DNA of 63,682 nt from an uncultured Pelagibacteraceae bacterium (GTDB lineage: Bacteria; Pseudomonadota; Alphaproteobacteria; Pelagibacterales; Pelagibacteraceae), in assembly GCA_902623395.1 (NCBI GenBank), contig CACNTN010000003.1:1-63682 (forward strand). Direction: 5' to 3'. Shown piece by piece: positions 30,158-39,101 of the stretch. The position numbers and the translations under genes were made by a program. The notes under the pieces are model-generated. The model saw only the letters and a list, made by a program, of their open reading frames with translations. It did not search any database and was not told the DNA's origin. Within the stretch, counting starts at the first letter, position 1; each line of letters starts with the position of its first letter.

Positions 30158-30613
30158 ATGAAAAAAAAAAACGATAAAGTAGAAAAAAAAGCTGAGATAA
30201 AAGATACCAAAAAAATAGACGCAAAAAAAGTTAGTACTTTTAAAAAAAAGAAAAAAGTAAAAAAGAATATAACATCAGGGATCGCATATGTTTATTCAAC
30301 TTTCAACAATACGATAATTTCTATCGCTGATGAAAGTGGAAATGTTGTTTCGTGGTCCTCAGCAGGCGCTAAAGGTTTTAAAGGCTCAAGAAAATCAACT
30401 CCATACGCAGCGCAAGTTGCGGCAGATGACGCTGGAGCAAAAGCTTTTGAGCAAGGTTTAAGAACACTAACTGTCCAAGTTAAGGGACCTGGATCTGGAA
30501 GAGAAACAGCCTTGCGATCATTACAATCAAGAGGATTTAAAATTTTATCAATCAAAGACACTACACCTATGCCACATAACGGTGCAAGACCACCAAAGAG
30601 AAGGAGAGTATAA
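30158..30613 (+). CDS. rpsK: 30S ribosomal protein S11 with lysine-rich N-terminal extension
   Basis: S11 forms part of the platform near the mRNA exit. The core from about residue 36 ([21 protein letters not shown]) to [13 protein letters not shown] is canonical. The first 35 residues are an extra lysine/aspartate-rich arm, making 151 residues against about 129 in E. coli. I kept the ATG at 30158 because no other start gives a normal N-terminus and the 8-nt gap to rpsM is tight. It overlaps rpoA by one nucleotide. Confidence 0.96.
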   Translation: MKKKNDKVEKKAEIKDTKKIDAKKVSTFKKKKKVKKNITSGIAYVYSTFNNTIISIADESGNVVSWSSAGAKGFKGSRKSTPYAAQVAADDAGAKAFEQGLRTLTVQVKGPGSGRETALRSLQSRGFKILSIKDTTPMPHNGARPPKRRRV

Positions 30614-31647
30614 TGCAAGCCACATCAAATGTTATAGATAAAAATTGGAAAGCTTTAATTAAACCTAATAAATTAGACATCACTAGTAATGATGATAAAA
30701 CAGTTGCAAAAGTTATTGCTGAACCTCTTGAAAAAGGTTTTGGCCAAACAATTGGAAATTCTCTAAGAAGAATTCTATTATCATCTATTCAAGGAGCAGC
30801 AGTAACAGCTATTCAGATTGATGGAGTATTACATGAGTTTTCCTCTATAAAAGGAGTAAGAGAAGATGTAACAGACATAGTTCTAAATGTAAAAAATTTG
30901 GCAATTAAATCATCATCATCAAACCCAAAAAAAATTATTTTAGATATCAAAGGCCCAAAAGAAGTTAAAGCTAAAGATATAACACTTGTACCAGAAATTG
31001 AGATTCTAAATCCAGAGCAAACAATTTGTAATTTAGATGAAAAGACAAATTTTCATATGGAGTTAATGGTTAGCACAGGTAAAGGTTATGTACAGGCACC
31101 TAAAAATAAATCAGAGGACAGTCCGTTAGGATTAATTTCAATAGACTCTTTATTTAGTCCAGTTAAAAAAGTTTCTTTTTCAGTAGAAAATACTAGAGCT
31201 GGAAGTGCTTTGGATTATGATAAATTAATAATGACAGTTGAAACCAATGGAACAGTTGATGCTGAAGACGCGATAGCTTACTCAGCGAGAATTTTTCAAG
31301 ATCAATTGTCTATGTTTGTAAATTTTGAAGATCCTCAAGAAATCGTTAAAGAAGTTAAATCATCAGAGCCAGAATTTAATAGAAACTTATTAAAACGTGT
31401 TGAAGAACTTGAACTGTCTGTAAGATCTATGAATTGCTTAAAAAATGATAATATTATTTATATCGGTGATCTAGTGCAAAAGACAGAACCCGAAATGCTT
31501 AGAACCCCAAATTTTGGAAGAAAGTCTCTTAATGAAATTAAAGAAGTTCTAAATACAATGTCTTTATATTTGGGTATGGAAATACCTAATTGGCCTCCGG
31601 ACAATATAGCAGAACTATCGAAAAAATTAGAGGAGAATAATTACTAA
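30613..31647 (+). CDS. rpoA: DNA-directed RNA polymerase subunit alpha
   Basis: RpoA nucleates polymerase assembly and binds UP elements and activators. The 344-residue protein has the N-terminal dimerisation domain with [22 protein letters not shown] (residues about 36-57). A linker follows, then the C-terminal helix-hairpin-helix domain ([16 protein letters not shown] ... [12 protein letters not shown]). Both domains are complete. It shares one nucleotide with the rplQ start. Confidence 0.99.
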   Translation: MQATSNVIDKNWKALIKPNKLDITSNDDKTVAKVIAEPLEKGFGQTIGNSLRRILLSSIQGAAVTAIQIDGVLHEFSSIKGVREDVTDIVLNVKNLAIKSSSSNPKKIILDIKGPKEVKAKDITLVPEIEILNPEQTICNLDEKTNFHMELMVSTGKGYVQAPKNKSEDSPLGLISIDSLFSPVKKVSFSVENTRAGSALDYDKLIMTVETNGTVDAEDAIAYSARIFQDQLSMFVNFEDPQEIVKEVKSSEPEFNRNLLKRVEELELSVRSMNCLKNDNIIYIGDLVQKTEPEMLRTPNFGRKSLNEIKEVLNTMSLYLGMEIPNWPPDNIAELSKKLEENNY

Positions 31648-32096
31648 TGAGGCATGGATTAAGTTATAGAAAATTAAATAAGACCGGTGAGCATCGTAAA
31701 GCTTTATTCAAGAACATGTTAAATTCTTTAATAAAATACGAGCAAATTATAACAACATTACCAAAAGCAAAGGAATTAAAACCTCAAATCGATAAAGTAA
31801 TAACTATCGGTAAAAAAAATATACTAAGTAATAAAAAGAGATTATTTTCAAAATTACAGGATAAAAAGTCAGTAACTAAAGTTTTTGATGAGCTATCTAA
31901 AAGATATAGCTCAAGAAAAGGCGGTTATTCAAGAGTATTAAAAGCTGGATTTAGAACTGGGGATGATGCTCCAATGGCTGTAATTGAATTGGTAGACAGA
32001 AATCCTGAAGCAAAAAAAGTTGATAAACCAAAAAAAATAGAAGCAAAAGAGAAATCTAAAGAAGTTCAATCTGAAGCTAAAGTAGCAAAAAAATAA
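31647..32096 (+). CDS. rplQ: 50S ribosomal protein L17 with charged C-terminal tail
   Basis: L17 lies near the exit tunnel and ends the alpha operon. Residues 1-118 are the canonical domain ([24 protein letters not shown] ... [14 protein letters not shown]). Residues about 119-149 form a lysine/glutamate-rich tail, longer than the E. coli protein. The next gene begins 10 nt later with an unrelated function. Confidence 0.98.
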   Translation: MRHGLSYRKLNKTGEHRKALFKNMLNSLIKYEQIITTLPKAKELKPQIDKVITIGKKNILSNKKRLFSKLQDKKSVTKVFDELSKRYSSRKGGYSRVLKAGFRTGDDAPMAVIELVDRNPEAKKVDKPKKIEAKEKSKEVQSEAKVAKK

Positions 32097-32106
32097 TCTA
32101 AGATTC

Positions 32107-33006
32107 ATGCCAAAGTCTTATACCGTTGATGACGATTATAATGATTCTCGTTTAGATAAGTGGTTTAAAAATGTGGTAATGAATTTACCACATTCATTGA
32201 TAGAAAAAATTATTCGACAAAATAAAATAAAAGTTAATAAAAAAAAGAAAAAATCAGCTTATAGATTACAAATAGGAGATAGAATAGAGGTTTACGATAT
32301 TTCAAAATTCAGACCTATAGATAGTAAAAAAAAGATTAAATATTTACCCAAACAAAAAGAAATTGGCAAATACGAAGACTATGTAATTGAAGATAATGAG
32401 AATTTCATTGTTATAAACAAGCCAACAGGTATACCAGTGCAATCAGGAACTAAATCATTTAAAAATATAATTGATATATTAAAAAATACAAAATATTTTG
32501 AAAATTCGAAACCATTTGTTGTTCATCGAATTGATAAAGAAACATCGGGTATATTAATAATCGCCAAAAACAGGAAGTTTGCACAACTTTTTACGACTTT
32601 ATTTAGAATAAGAAAAATTCATAAGACTTATCTTGCACTAGTTTACGGTAAGGTGGATAGTTCTATTAAAAAAATGAAAGATGATTTAGTCTATTATGAA
32701 AAAAATAAAAAAATTATACAGCAAGCTTTGACAAATATTAATGTCCTTAAATCAAATGATGTTTATTCCTATTTAGAGCTAAAACCAATTACAGGAAGAA
32801 AACACCAATTACGAAAACAATTATTAAATATCGGTAACCCAATTATAGGTGATGATAAATATTTTTTAAAAAATATAAAAAAAATAAAAATTAAAAGCTT
32901 ATTGTTACACGCCTATAAAATAAAATTCATGATCAATAATGTTCAATATAATTTTAAAGCAAAATATAATAACATATTTGAAGAATTTATTAAAAAAAAT
33001 ATTTAA
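32107..33006 (+). CDS. rluC: RluA-family ribosomal large-subunit pseudouridine synthase (RluC-like)
   Basis: The enzyme isomerises uridines in 23S rRNA. The 299-residue protein begins with an S4 RNA-binding domain (DSRLDKWFKN to IQIGDRIEVY-like, residues about 13-63). The catalytic motif HRIDKETSG follows at 140-148, with D143 the expected nucleophile, and LKPITGRKHQLRKQL near residue 228. The S4 domain and size favour RluC over RluA, but the exact target sites cannot be read from sequence. It ends overlapping the convergent lipB by 4 nt. Confidence 0.85.
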   Translation: MPKSYTVDDDYNDSRLDKWFKNVVMNLPHSLIEKIIRQNKIKVNKKKKKSAYRLQIGDRIEVYDISKFRPIDSKKKIKYLPKQKEIGKYEDYVIEDNENFIVINKPTGIPVQSGTKSFKNIIDILKNTKYFENSKPFVVHRIDKETSGILIIAKNRKFAQLFTTLFRIRKIHKTYLALVYGKVDSSIKKMKDDLVYYEKNKKIIQQALTNINVLKSNDVYSYLELKPITGRKHQLRKQLLNIGNPIIGDDKYFLKNIKKIKIKSLLLHAYKIKFMINNVQYNFKAKYNNIFEEFIKKNI

Positions 33007-33614
33007 ATACTCTTAATATTTTTTATAAATATATCTGCTAATTTCTTTTCATAATTTTCGGGTTTAATACCTTTTTCTTTAAATATAGAGGTCAGTTTTT
33101 TATTACTTAAACCACATGGAATAATTTTTAAGTACTGTTTTAAATTATTTGAAATATTTATTGAGCACCCATGATATGCAATCCACCTAGATACCCTAAT
33201 ACCAATTGCAGCTATTTTTTTATCATTAACCCAAATTCCTATATTTTTTTTGTCTTTTTTTGAATGAATTTCATAAATTTTCAAAAAATTGATAATACTA
33301 TTCTCTACAGTAGTAATTAATTTTCTTATATCTTTTTTTCTTTTATTCAAATCAATAACAAAATAGATAATTTTTTGCCCAGGGTTGTGTAGGGTTATTT
33401 TCCCCCCTCTATTTGATTTAATAATTTTAACTTTTTTGTCTATTATTTCTTTTTTATCGAAACTTACACCAGCCGTATATGTAGTTGGGTGTTCTAATAT
33501 CCATAATAATTCTATATTTTTACCATTTTTCACCTCCTCAACTCTTTTATTGAGATACTGCATCGCTATTTTATAGGATATCCGTTTTCTACTAATCTTA
33601 ATTTCTATACTCAT
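33003..33614 (-). CDS. lipB: Octanoyl-[acyl-carrier-protein]:protein N-octanoyltransferase
   Basis: LipB moves octanoate from ACP to lipoyl domains, the first step of protein lipoylation. The 203-residue protein has EHPTTYTAG at 41-49 and RGGKITLHNPGQ at 69-80. The catalytic lysine is in DKKIAAIG (131-138) and the catalytic cysteine in IPCG (C167). lipA, which normally completes the pathway, is not in this window. Its 5' end faces mgtE across a 59-nt divergent gap. Confidence 0.95.
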   Translation of the reverse strand: MSIEIKISRKRISYKIAMQYLNKRVEEVKNGKNIELLWILEHPTTYTAGVSFDKKEIIDKKVKIIKSNRGGKITLHNPGQKIIYFVIDLNKRKKDIRKLITTVENSIINFLKIYEIHSKKDKKNIGIWVNDKKIAAIGIRVSRWIAYHGCSINISNNLKQYLKIIPCGLSNKKLTSIFKEKGIKPENYEKKLADIFIKNIKSI

Positions 33615-33619
33615 TTAAA

Positions 33620-33648
33620 TTGAATTTTACCATTTTATAGACTAATAG
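33620..33648 (+). promoter_or_regulatory. Predicted mgtE promoter
   Basis: TTGAAT (33620-33625) and TAATAG (33643-33648) are 17 nt apart in the lipB-mgtE divergent gap, giving a leader of roughly 20 nt. The -10 box lies within the palindrome GACTA-A-TAGTC (33641-33651). Confidence 0.4.
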
Positions 33649-33673
33649 TCTCAAAAAACTTATAGAGGTATTT

Positions 33674-35053
33674 ATGACTTTACCAAAAACTACACAGACA
33701 AAAAAAGTCAATTTAGATTTTAACAAAGAATTTATTAATACATTTAGCCAAAATATAGAAACTGGTAATACAAATTTTATTAATCAAACTTTAAAAGATC
33801 TTCACGAAGCAGATATTGCAAATTTAATAGAGAATTTAAGTCCTGACACTAGAACAAAATTAATTGAAATAGAGTCATTCAATATAGACCCAGAAATATT
33901 TATTGAACTAAATGAGTCAATTCAAAGTGAAGTTTTACAATTACTATCTATTGAATCACTCATTAAAATAATCAAACGTTTAGAGTCAGATAATGCTATA
34001 AAAATTCTTGAAAATTTATCCAAAGAAACAAAAGAAAAAGTATTAGAAAAATTACCACCTAAAGATAAATTTTTATTACAAGAAGGTTTAAGTTACCCTG
34101 AAGATTCTGCGGCAAGAATAATGCAAAGAGAATTTTCTGCTGTGCCAAGTGATTGGACCGTCGGTCAAACTATAGATTATTTAAGAGAAGATAAAGATTT
34201 GCCAGAGGATTTTTTGGAAATATTTATTGTAGATAAAGATTTTAAACCAATTGGAACTGTTCCGTCATCAAGAGTTTTACGTACGGCAAGAGATCTAAAA
34301 ATGAATTCAATTATGAGAGAGATGCCAGTCTTAATTTCGGTAAATATGGATAAAGAGGAAGTTGGTCTTACTTTTGAAAATTATAACTTAGTATCTGCAG
34401 GAGTAGTAAATAAAGAAAATAAATTAGTTGGAATGATCACTGCAGATGATGTTGTCACAGTTGTTCAAGAGGAAGCAGAAGAAGATGCATTACGATTAGC
34501 AGGAGTTGGAGATGAAGAAATAACTGACAGTGTAATGCTTAAAACAAAAAGAAGATTTAATTGGTTATTATTAAATTTATTTACTGCTTTATTAGCAACT
34601 TGGGTTATTAGTTTCTTTGGCGCTTCAATTGAACAAATGGTAGCTTTAGCCTTTTTAATGCCAATTGTAGCATCAATGGGTGGGAATGCTGGAATGCAAA
34701 CATTAGCTGTTACGATACGAGCAATAGCTACGAAAGAACTATCAAAAAGTAATTTTAATCGTGTAGTTGGTAAGGAGTTTTTAATAGGTATATTAAATGG
34801 TATTATTTTTGCAATAATCACTGCAATAATTGTTCAATTTTGGTTTAAAGAATTAAATCTTTCGTTACTAATTGGTATTTCAATGATCTTAAATATGATT
34901 GTAGCAGGTCTATTTGGAATTTTAGTTCCAGTCTCTTTAAAGAAATTAAATATTGATCCAGCATTAGCCTCAAGTGTTTTTGTTACGACAATTACAGATG
35001 TAATAGGCTTTTTATCTTTTCTTGGATTAGGATCTTTTTATTTTTTAAATTAG
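33674..35053 (+). CDS. mgtE: MgtE-family magnesium transporter
   Basis: MgtE is a magnesium-gated channel of the inner membrane. The 459-residue protein has the three expected parts. A helical N domain covers about residues 25-135, a CBS pair about 140-265 (containing PSDWTVGQTIDYLRED and GMITADDVV), and five membrane helices lie from about 285. The pore signature PIVASMGGNAGMQT is intact. A GAGG ribosome-binding site lies before the ATG. Its stop overlaps that of convergent panC by 4 nt. Confidence 0.95.
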   Translation: MTLPKTTQTKKVNLDFNKEFINTFSQNIETGNTNFINQTLKDLHEADIANLIENLSPDTRTKLIEIESFNIDPEIFIELNESIQSEVLQLLSIESLIKIIKRLESDNAIKILENLSKETKEKVLEKLPPKDKFLLQEGLSYPEDSAARIMQREFSAVPSDWTVGQTIDYLREDKDLPEDFLEIFIVDKDFKPIGTVPSSRVLRTARDLKMNSIMREMPVLISVNMDKEEVGLTFENYNLVSAGVVNKENKLVGMITADDVVTVVQEEAEEDALRLAGVGDEEITDSVMLKTKRRFNWLLLNLFTALLATWVISFFGASIEQMVALAFLMPIVASMGGNAGMQTLAVTIRAIATKELSKSNFNRVVGKEFLIGILNGIIFAIITAIIVQFWFKELNLSLLIGISMILNMIVAGLFGILVPVSLKKLNIDPALASSVFVTTITDVIGFLSFLGLGSFYFLN

Positions 35054-35865
35054 ATATTATCAATTAATCTTGTGTTTTGAATATAATATGCAATAAAAAG
35101 ATTGAATTTTTTATTTGTTTTCCTAATTTTTTCAAAATTTTTAGTATTATAATTTTCTATATAATCTATTTTGCTTGCTCCTAAATTAATTAAATCTATT
35201 TTAACTTTATTTAATTTAAATAAACTGAAATTGACTTTTAACTTTTTTTTTAGTTTAAAAAGATAATGGAAAATACTTGAAGCGATTTTCATTTGATGCT
35301 GATTAAGTCTTGAATTTCTTGTTGAACAGGCAATACCATTTTTTTTTCTAATTGTTTTGCATTCAATAATTTTAGATCTAATTTTTCTTTTCTGAATATG
35401 TTTTTTAATTAGATATAATTGTTGGTAATCTTTTTTACCTAAATAGATATATTTAGGTTTAATTATTTCTAAAAATCTATTTACTACATTTAAAACTCCT
35501 TTAAAATGACCAGGTCTAAATTTTCCACATAATTTTTTAGAAACTTTATCAATGAAAACTTTGTTCTTAGGTTTAAATCCATATATATCTTTAATTGATG
35601 GAATGTATAAGTAATTAACTTTTAATTTTTTTAATACTTTAATATCGTTTTTTATATTTCTAGGATAAGAGTTGAAATCGCTTTTTTTATTAAACTGTTT
35701 AGGATTGATAAAAATAGTTACTAAAGTTTTTAATCTAGATTTTTTTGATCTTTTTACCAATGAAATATGACCCTCATGCAACCCTCCCATTGTGGGCACG
35801 AAAGATATACCTTTACTTTTTAAAATCTCTTTTTGTAGGGCCTGTCTGTCTTTAAATATTTTCAT
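35050..35865 (-). CDS. panC: Pantoate--beta-alanine ligase
   Basis: PanC condenses pantoate and beta-alanine with ATP, the last step of pantothenate (vitamin B5) synthesis. The 271-residue protein has PTMGGLHEGH at residues 24-33 (the HIGH-like ATP site), IFINPKQF, RPGHFKGV and LGKKDYQQL. The KMSKS-like loop reads GIACSTRN instead of the usual G-LAMSSRN, so two positions deviate. panB and panD are not in the window, so whether the whole pathway is present cannot be judged. Confidence 0.9.
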   Translation of the reverse strand: MKIFKDRQALQKEILKSKGISFVPTMGGLHEGHISLVKRSKKSRLKTLVTIFINPKQFNKKSDFNSYPRNIKNDIKVLKKLKVNYLYIPSIKDIYGFKPKNKVFIDKVSKKLCGKFRPGHFKGVLNVVNRFLEIIKPKYIYLGKKDYQQLYLIKKHIQKRKIRSKIIECKTIRKKNGIACSTRNSRLNQHQMKIASSIFHYLFKLKKKLKVNFSLFKLNKVKIDLINLGASKIDYIENYNTKNFEKIRKTNKKFNLFIAYYIQNTRLIDNI

Positions 35866-35903
35866 TTCTATAAAGCAATGATAATAACTATTATAAGAAT
35901 CAT

Positions 35904-36722
35904 ATGATAAAACAAGCCATTATTCCATTAGCAGGATTAGGTACAAGAATGCTTCCTTTGACTAGCGTAATACCAAAGGAGCTTATGCCTATAAATGGTA
36001 AACCTAATTTACAATATATCTTAGACGAATGTATTGAAGCAGGAATTAAGGAATTCATATTTGTAATTTCGAAAAAGAAAATACCGATAAAAAATTATTT
36101 TTTTAATGATAATTTTTACAAAAAAATTATAAGAAAAAAGAAAGACAAGAGACTAATTGAAGAATACAAAAGAATAAAGAAGTACCAAAAAATGATAAAA
36201 TTTGTTTATCAAAATAAACCAAAGGGTACAGGTGATGCAGTTTTAAAATGTAAAAAATTAATAAAAAATAAATATTTCTTAATGCTATTACCTGATGATC
36301 TAATTATTAAACATAATTGTTCTAAAGAAATGATAAAATTACATAATGAAACCAATGGATCTATAATAGCTACAAAAAGAGTTGAGAAAAAAAGTGTTTC
36401 AAGATGGGGAATATTGTCTATTAAGAATAAAAAAAAAAAATATTTCCAAATTAAAGATGTAGTAGAAAAACCTAGCATTAAAAAAGCACCGTCAAATTTT
36501 GCAGTGATAGGCAGATATATACTACCTTCAAAAATTTTTGGTGAAATTAGAAAATTAAAACCTGGGCAAGGAGGGGAGATACACATTACTGACGCAATTA
36601 GAAGTTTAATTAACAAAAAAAATAAATTTTACGGAAATATTTTTACAGGAAAGTATTTAGATTGTGGAACTTTAAGCGGATATATTAATTCAGGAATTCA
36701 AATATTTAGAGGGAATAAATGA
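35904..36722 (+). CDS. galU: UTP--glucose-1-phosphate uridylyltransferase
   Basis: GalU makes UDP-glucose from UTP and glucose 1-phosphate. The 272-residue protein opens with the nucleotidyltransferase signature PLAGLGTRMLPLTSVIPKEL, then KPNLQYILDECIEAGI. The PKGTGDAVL and LLPDDLI segments carry substrate and metal contacts. It overlaps ugd by 4 nt (ATGA), so UDP-glucose made here probably feeds the UDP-glucuronate step. Confidence 0.94.
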   Translation: MIKQAIIPLAGLGTRMLPLTSVIPKELMPINGKPNLQYILDECIEAGIKEFIFVISKKKIPIKNYFFNDNFYKKIIRKKKDKRLIEEYKRIKKYQKMIKFVYQNKPKGTGDAVLKCKKLIKNKYFLMLLPDDLIIKHNCSKEMIKLHNETNGSIIATKRVEKKSVSRWGILSIKNKKKKYFQIKDVVEKPSIKKAPSNFAVIGRYILPSKIFGEIRKLKPGQGGEIHITDAIRSLINKKNKFYGNIFTGKYLDCGTLSGYINSGIQIFRGNK

Positions 36723-38023
36723 AATTGTGTATGATAGGGACTGGTTACGTTGGATTAGTTAGCGGGACTTGCTTTGCTGATATTGGTCATCAAGTCATCT
36801 GTGTAGACAAAGATAAAAGAAAAATAGAAAAACTTAATGCTAGTATTTCTCCAATATATGAGCCAGGGTTAGATGAATTAATTAAGAAAAATTTTATATC
36901 TAAACGACTTTCATTCACAACAAATATCGACAAAGCAATAAATACATCAGATATAATTTTTATATGTGTTGGAACACCAGCTAGAAAAGGATCAATCAAA
37001 GTTGATTTATCATTTGTTTTCAAATGTACAAAAGAAATATTTAAATATTCAAAAAGAAAAAAAATTATTGTTACTAAGTCTACAGTGCCAATTGGAACAG
37101 GAGATGTAATAGAAAAATTATTAAAAAAAAAGAAAAAACTTTTTACAGTTATTTCTAATCCGGAATTTTTAAGAGAAGGTGAAGCAATACGTGACTTTAG
37201 ATATCCAGATAGAATTGTAATAGGATCCAATGAAAAAAAGGTCTTTAATATTATGAGAAAACTATATTCTCCTTTGATAAATAAAGGTTCAAAATTTTTT
37301 ACTACTTCAAGAAGAGGATCTGAATTGATAAAGTATGCATCAAATGCTTTTCTAGCAACCAAAATTACTTTTATTAATGAACTTGCTAACTTATGTGAAA
37401 AATCTGGAGTAAATATTGAGGATATTTCATTAGGAATGGGTTCTGATAGCAGAATAGGCGGCAGGTTTTTACGAGCCGGTCCAGCCTATGGTGGTTCGTG
37501 TTTTCCAAAAGATACTAAAGGACTTGTATCAGCTGCAGATAAATTTAAAATAAATTTATCAGTTGTTAAATCAGTTATTAAATCTAATCAAAATAGAGTG
37601 AATTTACTTACTCAAAGAGTTCATAAAATTTTGGGATCAAATATAAAAAATAAAAAAATTTCTTTTTTAGGCGTTACATTTAAACCAAACACAGACGATA
37701 TGAGAGATTCTACTAGTCTCAAAATGATACCTTATCTATGCAAAAAAGGAGCAAAAGTTAATTATTATGATCCTTCTGGAGAAAAAAAAGAATTAAGAAA
37801 AATCAAAAACTGTAATTACAGAAGCAATATTAAATCTAATTGTAATGGCGCAGATTTAGTAGTTTTGCTAACTGAATGGGACGAATTTAAATCAATAGAT
37901 TTTAAAAAAATTGTTAAAAATAGTAAATTTAAAGTGTTCGACCTAAGAAATCTTTATTCTCCTGCAGAAATGAAAAAAAATAAGATTAAATATTACTCTG
38001 TTGGCAGACCTAACTCTATTTAA
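36719..38023 (+). CDS. ugd: UDP-glucose 6-dehydrogenase
   Basis: Ugd oxidises UDP-glucose to UDP-glucuronate using two NAD+. The 434-residue protein begins with the Rossmann motif GTGYVGL (residues 7-13). The invariant KSTVPIGTG and the catalytic GGSCFPKDT loop (C261) are present, and the C-terminal UDP-binding domain has FLGVTFKPNTDDMRDS. It is translationally coupled to galU. The next gene starts directly after its stop, placing UDP-glucuronate synthesis in one unit with two exported proteins. Confidence 0.95.
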   Translation: MKLCMIGTGYVGLVSGTCFADIGHQVICVDKDKRKIEKLNASISPIYEPGLDELIKKNFISKRLSFTTNIDKAINTSDIIFICVGTPARKGSIKVDLSFVFKCTKEIFKYSKRKKIIVTKSTVPIGTGDVIEKLLKKKKKLFTVISNPEFLREGEAIRDFRYPDRIVIGSNEKKVFNIMRKLYSPLINKGSKFFTTSRRGSELIKYASNAFLATKITFINELANLCEKSGVNIEDISLGMGSDSRIGGRFLRAGPAYGGSCFPKDTKGLVSAADKFKINLSVVKSVIKSNQNRVNLLTQRVHKILGSNIKNKKISFLGVTFKPNTDDMRDSTSLKMIPYLCKKGAKVNYYDPSGEKKELRKIKNCNYRSNIKSNCNGADLVVLLTEWDEFKSIDFKKIVKNSKFKVFDLRNLYSPAEMKKNKIKYYSVGRPNSI

Positions 38024-38995
38024 GTGAATAATTTGAAAAAAATATTTTTATTTTTATTATTTTTTCTCTTTTTAAATTATTCATATGCAGATCCAGTAGT
38101 ATGGAAAGAATTAGCTGGAGGTAAAAGTAGTGGTAATTCGCGTTTAATTAATTTACCTGAAAGTGCTCTTGATGGAAAACAATTGAGAATGAACCATTGG
38201 GATGCTTGTTGGCAGAAAGGTAAAGGACCTGATCACTGTTTGATAATCACAGATGAGATGTCAAGAGAAGATAATTTCTCTATTAAATTTGAAAGTCATC
38301 CAGGTGATTGTGGGATATACAAGAAATCTAATGATAGCAAAAACAACTTTAACAATTGCTATGAGGGAGCACGACGAGTTTTTATAGGAACAAAGTATCG
38401 AGATTGGGGAAGTAAATGGCTTTCATTTTCCGTATTAATCCCTAAAAATTATATTCATTCAAATACGCCACTTATATTCAATCAAATACATAGAAAAAGC
38501 AAAGGTGCACATTATAGAATGGGTATCTCACCTGAAGGAATTGTAAATGTAGAGTTAAGAAGTTTTCTTCACGACGATGAGTGTGTTAAAATTAGTAAAA
38601 AACTTCTAGGAAAAAATATTTGTAGAAAAATAAGTGAAAAATATCACGATCCACCTTTTTTTGATTTAAAACATTTTTCTAATCACCTGGGAAAGTGGAT
38701 AGATGTAATAGTACATACACCTAATAAGAAAAGTTTACTCATGTGGGTTAACGGAAAAAAAATTATAAATATGGAAAATAAAATGCCAGGAAACTCATCA
38801 TTCTCGTCAACAAATTTTGGTATTTATCAACCAAGAGCAAATCAAATAAAGGCTAAAGGAAAAAAAGTGGGAACTAAATGGAATTATGAGGAAGCTTCAA
38901 CAGTTCAAATTTTGTATATAGATGAAATAAGATTTGCAGATCAATGCAATCAATTAAACTTAATAAATTTAGGTTATAATTGTAACAAACTTTAA
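38024..38995 (+). CDS. Exported protein resembling a jelly-roll polysaccharide lyase
   Basis: The 323-residue frame starts with GTG directly after the ugd stop. Residues 1-22 are a signal peptide (hydrophobic core LFLLLFFLFL, likely cleavage after SYA). The mature part looks like a concanavalin A-type beta sandwich. It has alternating strands, DWGSKWLSFSVLIPKNY, FNQIHRKSKGAHYRMGI, KWIDVIVHTPNKKSLLMWVNGKKI and FGIYQP. This order resembles the heparin-lyase-I/glucuronan-lyase-type fold (PL13/PL20), but I cannot place catalytic residues with certainty. Several cysteine pairs suggest periplasmic disulfides. A carbohydrate-binding protein is the alternative. Confidence 0.5.
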   Translation: MNNLKKIFLFLLFFLFLNYSYADPVVWKELAGGKSSGNSRLINLPESALDGKQLRMNHWDACWQKGKGPDHCLIITDEMSREDNFSIKFESHPGDCGIYKKSNDSKNNFNNCYEGARRVFIGTKYRDWGSKWLSFSVLIPKNYIHSNTPLIFNQIHRKSKGAHYRMGISPEGIVNVELRSFLHDDECVKISKKLLGKNICRKISEKYHDPPFFDLKHFSNHLGKWIDVIVHTPNKKSLLMWVNGKKIINMENKMPGNSSFSSTNFGIYQPRANQIKAKGKKVGTKWNYEEASTVQILYIDEIRFADQCNQLNLINLGYNCNKL

Positions 38996-39101
38996 TTTGA
39001 ATTGATTTTAAACAATGTTAGAAAAAAATCTGATTAAATTAATTATTTTGAACTTGTTCTCAAACTTTACATAGACAGATAGAAACAATATAGTTTTGTT
39101 A

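Noticed and set aside
33641-33651. Palindrome GACTA-A-TAGTC before mgtE as a regulator site
   Set aside because: It is short, unique in the window and overlaps a plausible -10 box; there is no support beyond symmetry.
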